From the NCBI RefSeq assembly GCF_001580995.1, contig NZ_LHZU01000115.1, positions 1-42,706 of the forward strand: 42,706 nt of DNA. The letters run 5' to 3'. Each line of letters opens with the position of its first letter. Positions within the stretch are counted from its first letter, which is position 1. The translations under genes and the position numbers were made by a program. Of this stretch, positions 40,919 to 42,706 are shown piece by piece. The DNA is from Acetobacter senegalensis. GTDB lineage: Bacteria > Pseudomonadota > Alphaproteobacteria > Acetobacterales > Acetobacteraceae. A model generated the notes under the pieces. The model made no database searches, was not told the origin of the DNA, and was given only the letters and a program-made list of their open reading frames with translations.

Positions 40919-42706
40919 ATGTCAAAGCGTATGCTGATCGATGCGACGCACGCGGAAGAAACGCGCGTTGTCGTTATGGATGGAAACAGACTTGAAGATT
41001 ATGATGTTGAAGCGGCTGCAAAAAAGCAGCTCAAAGGAAACATCTACCTTGCCCGCGTTGTTCGCGTAGAGCCCAGCCTTCAGGCCGCCTTTGTTGAATA
41101 TGGCGGCAACCGCCATGGTTTTCTGGCCTTTAGCGAAATCCACCCGGACTACTACCAGATTCCGGTTGCCGACCGTGAAAAGCTACTCGCGCTGCAGGCT
41201 GAAGAAGAAACCCTGCTGGATGATGCCGACAACGGGACCGATGAGACCGAAGCTGAAACGGATCTGACGGAGTCTGACGAGTCCGAAGACGCGGAAACCG
41301 AAGCCTCCGCCGAAGGGAACGAAGACGCTCTCCGCGCCAATGGCCGCAGCAAGACCCCTGATTATGTCGGCGGTGAAACCGATACCGGCGAAGAAGCGCT
41401 GATCCAGAAGCGGATTGCCCGCTTCATGCGCAACTACCGTATTCAGGAAGTCATCCGTCGCCGTCAGGTGCTGCTGGTTCAGGTGGTCAAGGAAGAACGC
41501 GGCAATAAGGGTGCGGCCCTTACCACTTATATCTCGCTGGCTGGCCGCTACTGTGTGCTGATGCCCAACGCGCTGCGTGGCGGCGGGGTTTCCCGCAAGA
41601 TTACATCCGTGGCAGACCGTCGCCGCCTGCGGGATATTGTGTCCGACCTCAACCTGCCCCGTGGCATGGCCATGATTGTGCGGACGGCAGGTGCCCAGCG
41701 CCCCGGCCCGGAAATTACGCGCGACTGCGAATATCTGCTGCATCTGTGGGATGATATTCGTGAACTCACACTTCAGTCGGTCGCACCCGCGCTGATTTAC
41801 GAGGAAGCAAGCCTTGTAAAACGCGCCATCCGCGATGTGTACACGCGTGAGATCAATGAAATTCTGGTGGATGGGGAAAGCGGGTGGAAAGCCGCGCGGG
41901 ACTTCATGCGCCTGCTCATGCCCCAGCACGCCGAGAAGGTGCGCCTGTGGAACAAGGAAAACCAGCCACTCTTCACCCACTATCATGTGGAAGGGCATCT
42001 GGACGCCATGTTCTCGCCCGTGGTTTCCCTGCGGTCTGGCGGGTATCTGGTTATCAACCAGACAGAAGCCCTTGTTGCGATTGACGTGAACTCCGGCAAG
42101 GCCACAAGCCAGCGCAACATTGAAGAAACAGCCTTCCGCACTAATCAGGAAGCGGCTGATGAAGTCGCGCGCCAGCTCCGCCTGCGTGATCTGGCTGGCC
42201 TGATTGTGATCGACTTCATTGATATGGAGTCCCGCCGCCACAACACCATGATCGAGCGCCGCCTGAAAGACGCGCTGCGCCATGATCGCGCCCGCATCCA
42301 GATGGGCTCTATCTCCCATTTCGGGCTACTGGAAATGTCTCGCCAGCGGCTTCGTCCGTCCGTGGCGGAAGCCGCGTTCACGCCCTGCCCGCACTGTCAG
42401 GGCACCGGCATGGTGCGTGGCATTGAAAGCTCGGCCCTGCATGTGCTGCGCGCTGTGGAAGAAGAAGGGGCGCGCCGCCGCGCGTCCGCCATTACGGTGC
42501 ATGTGGCCGGAGAGATTGCGCTGTATGTGCTGAACAACAAGCGCGACTGGCTGGCGGAAATCGAAAAACGCCACCACATGGAAATCCTGTTTGCAGCGGA
42601 TTCCTCTCTGCCTATCCCGGAAATCCGGATTGAGCGCCGCCAGCCCCCACGGATAAACCGTGCGCCAACCGTTCTGGCACCCATTGAAAATGTGGTGGCA
42701 GATGAA
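40919..42706 (+). CDS. rne: Ribonuclease E/G (3' end outside window)
   Basis: 596 codons visible, open at the window end. Start ATG 40919 with GGAG 11 nt upstream; a second ATG at 40931 is possible. N-terminus MLIDATHAEETRVVVMDG is typical of RNase E. The S1 domain begins at about 38 (KGNIYLARVVRVEPSLQAAF) and is broken by an acidic insert at about 93-160 rich in Glu, Asp and Thr, known from alphaproteobacterial enzymes. The DNase I-like catalytic part has VAIDVNSGKA and LIVIDFIDM (two metal-binding Asp) and the zinc-link CPHCQGTGM. The enzyme degrades mRNA and processes rRNA; the C-terminal scaffold part lies off the edge. Confidence 0.96.
   Translation, partial: MSKRMLIDATHAEETRVVVMDGNRLEDYDVEAAAKKQLKGNIYLARVVRVEPSLQAAFVEYGGNRHGFLAFSEIHPDYYQIPVADREKLLALQAEEETLLDDADNGTDETEAETDLTESDESEDAETEASAEGNEDALRANGRSKTPDYVGGETDTGEEALIQKRIARFMRNYRIQEVIRRRQVLLVQVVKEERGNKGAALTTYISLAGRYCVLMPNALRGGGVSRKITSVADRRRLRDIVSDLNLPRGMAMIVRTAGAQRPGPEITRDCEYLLHLWDDIRELTLQSVAPALIYEEASLVKRAIRDVYTREINEILVDGESGWKAARDFMRLLMPQHAEKVRLWNKENQPLFTHYHVEGHLDAMFSPVVSLRSGGYLVINQTEALVAIDVNSGKATSQRNIEETAFRTNQEAADEVARQLRLRDLAGLIVIDFIDMESRRHNTMIERRLKDALRHDRARIQMGSISHFGLLEMSRQRLRPSVAEAAFTPCPHCQGTGMVRGIESSALHVLRAVEEEGARRRASAITVHVAGEIALYVLNNKRDWLAEIEKRHHMEILFAADSSLPIPEIRIERRQPPRINRAPTVLAPIENVVADE

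Noticed and set aside
40573..40995. 140-codon frame upstream of rne
   Set aside because: Overlaps the conserved start of rne by 77 bases, no ribosome site, Arg/Pro-rich composition; taken as leader.

Overview
The window looks like chromosome of an acetic acid bacterium (Acetobacteraceae, most likely Acetobacter or a close relative). That placement is inferred from the moderately high GC, the alphaproteobacterial ispH-thrB-rnhA order, an RNase E whose S1 domain carries a long acidic insert, a large-subunit/small-subunit glutamate synthase pair, and an iron-uptake block. No 16S or other definitive marker is present. Most of the window is ordinary chromosome with three accessory-looking patches.

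Layout. 1-2512: end of an OmpA-like gene followed by a MotA/TolQ-like and a MotB/OmpA-like gene, a probable ion-driven envelope complex. 2735-3769: a secreted TraB/GumN protein. 3939-6413 (minus): ispH-thrB-rnhA. 6645-7253: a lipoprotein; then an 8-bp tandem repeat and a small CsbD-like stress protein with a clear terminator. 8132-10262: a TetR regulator divergent from an aldehyde dehydrogenase, with a long inverted repeat spanning the promoter. 10282-14332: an AT-rich island with a DUF4132-type protein split over two overlapping genes (ATGA) and a divergent, unrecognised 292-aa gene starting at TTG behind a perfect Shine-Dalgarno. 14554-15948: tandem paralogues with TonB-C-terminal-like domains. 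16193-25554 (minus): pepF-like M3 peptidase plus AarF/UbiB kinase-like gene, then gltD-gltB. 25750-26703: NDUFA9-like dehydrogenase. 26998-27084: tRNA-Leu(CAG) with a large inverted repeat just downstream. 27769-28827: an orphan PAS/HWE histidine kinase.

29148-32404 (minus): a compact phage-type lysis-like cassette (coiled-coil membrane protein, SleB-type hydrolase, holin-like protein, lipoprotein, two tiny membrane proteins, a papain-like protein) with no phage structural genes in the window. 32698-37281: TonB-dependent siderophore receptor divergent from a DUF3649-like/PepSY/DUF3325-like operon for iron acquisition. 37525-39198: secreted S10 serine carboxypeptidase. 39304-40194: Tat-exported N-acetylmuramoyl-L-alanine amidase, divergent from rne, which has a long untranslated leader and runs off the right edge.

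The most promising places for undescribed biology are the split DUF4132 island with its unknown partner, the stand-alone lysis-like cassette, and the three-gene MotAB/OmpA-like complex at the left edge. All functional statements are from reading motifs by eye; no database search was run.
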